A program made the position numbers and the translations under genes. A stretch of DNA of 45,078 nucleotides, taken from NCBI RefSeq assembly GCF_000711885.1, contig NZ_JONK01000037.1, positions 1 through 45,078 on the forward strand, read 5' to 3'. Source of the DNA: Chromobacterium haemolyticum DSM 19808 (GTDB taxonomy: Bacteria; Pseudomonadota; Gammaproteobacteria; Burkholderiales; Chromobacteriaceae). The notes under the pieces are model-generated. The model searched no databases. It was not told where the DNA came from and saw only the letters and a list, made by a program, of their open reading frames with translations. How positions within the stretch are numbered: position 1 is the stretch's first letter; every line of letters starts with the position of its first letter. This document shows positions 44,601 through 45,078 of the stretch, one piece after another.

Positions 44601-44738
44601 GGCACCCCGGTGGTGGGCGGCATGCTGGCCGCTACTTTCATCGCCACATTCTTTGTGCCGATGTTCTTCCGGCTGATCATGCAGGCGTCCGAGCGGCGCA
44701 AAAAGCCGGTTGCGGCGGAGGAGGCCGACCATGTTTAA
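41604..44738 (+). CDS. RND multidrug efflux permease (HAE1 family)
   Basis: A 1,044-residue inner-membrane proton/drug antiporter of the AcrB/MexB type. The N-terminus is '[20 protein letters not shown]', the periplasmic porter domain starts '[20 protein letters not shown]', and the proton-relay Asp-Asp of helix 4 is in '[20 protein letters not shown]'. Near the C-terminus '[20 protein letters not shown]' and '[20 protein letters not shown]' mark helices 10-12. It starts 10 bp after the adaptor gene with AAGGAGA as ribosome site. The substrates cannot be read from sequence. Confidence 0.95.
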   Translation: [1044 protein letters not shown]

Positions 44739-45078
44739 GCGCGCCCTGATTCCCTCATTGGTGGCGCTGGCGCTGACCGCTTGCGCGGTTGGCCCCGACT
44801 ACAGCCGCCCCAAACTGGAGCTGCCGGACAGCGCCCAGGTCCAGAGTCCGGCCATCGCCATGGACTGGTGGAAACAGTTCAACGATCCGGTGCTGGACCA
44901 GCTGATCGCAGAGGCCCTGGAACACAACCAGGACCTGGCCGCCGCCGCCGCCCGCGTCGACGAAGCCGCGGCCCAGGCCGGCATCGCCCGCGCCCAGTTG
45001 CTGCCGGCGTTGAACGCCAACGCCGGCTATCAGCGCGGCCGCACCTCCACGGCGACAACCACGCCGGGCGCGCCGCTG
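44731..45078 (+). CDS. Outer-membrane efflux lipoprotein (OprM/NodT family), N-terminal part
   Basis: The first 116 residues of an outer-membrane factor, cut by the right window edge. Lipobox LTAC (Cys near residue 18) is followed by the family sequence 'AVGPDYSRPKLELPDSAQ', 'DWWKQFNDPVLDQLIAEALE' and 'HNQDLAAAAARVDEAAAQAG', the start of the helical channel. Its ATG lies inside the end of the permease gene (8-base overlap), so the three genes form one tightly coupled efflux operon. Confidence 0.93.
   Translation, partial: MFKRALIPSLVALALTACAVGPDYSRPKLELPDSAQVQSPAIAMDWWKQFNDPVLDQLIAEALEHNQDLAAAAARVDEAAAQAGIARAQLLPALNANAGYQRGRTSTATTTPGAPL

Noticed and set aside
1-45078. CRISPR arrays, rRNA genes, prophage structural genes
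   Set aside because: None were seen; the only regular repeats are the interspersed MITE-like families, whose spacing and ends do not fit CRISPR.

Overview
The window reads as a chromosome segment of a high-GC betaproteobacterium, most likely a Chromobacterium-like member of the Neisseriales. This is inferred from protein-level recognition of ssb, yajR, uvrA, glnS, Kdo hydroxylase and nadE and from the GC-rich codon use right of about 13.98 kb. I could not run a taxonomic search.

Left part (1-13,980): an accessory region, clearly lower in GC than the rest and full of mobile DNA. It starts with the end of an IS5-family element cut by the window edge. Then come AT-rich small genes (a DcrB-like lipoprotein, a small membrane protein, a DUF805 protein) interrupted by an intact IS3-family IS407-type element with a 4-bp target duplication. 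Next are a decayed IS481-type remnant, a DEDD-type 3'-5' exonuclease, a full-length AbiEi-type antitoxin without its AbiEii toxin, a second 59-residue AbiEi fragment, an exported YD-repeat-like protein next to a cysteine-rich protein, and an XRE regulator. The region ends in a tightly overlapping four-gene recombination operon that matches the intA-tfp-intB-srap module of strand-biased circularizing integrative elements (SEs). A 13-bp perfect inverted repeat brackets exactly these four genes (8500-8512 and 13933-13945), which suggests a minimal element without cargo. Its intA is frameshifted.

Right part (13,983-45,078): ordinary high-GC chromosome. It carries ssb and the YajR-type exporter, uvrA, a VOC protein, an HD-GYP phosphodiesterase, a HAD phosphatase, a GNAT protein, SelO, a YgiQ-type radical SAM protein, Kdo hydroxylase and glnS. 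These are followed by a lipidated UshA-like nucleotidase, a YqjH ferric-chelate reductase with its YqjI metal-responsive PadR regulator, lolA, a lipoprotein, nadE, a FemAB/GNAT-like protein, tRNA-Ser(GGA), a thioesterase and a periplasmic solute-binding protein. The window closes with an RND efflux operon truncated by the right edge.

Two families of short dispersed repeats lie between these genes. One (91-112 bp, four copies) has terminal inverted repeats matching the end of the IS5-family element at the left edge and mostly TTA target duplications, so it looks like a MITE mobilised by that IS type. Two copies sit exactly on the TAA stop codons of yqjI and lolA. The second family (about 140 bp, two copies) has different imperfect ends.
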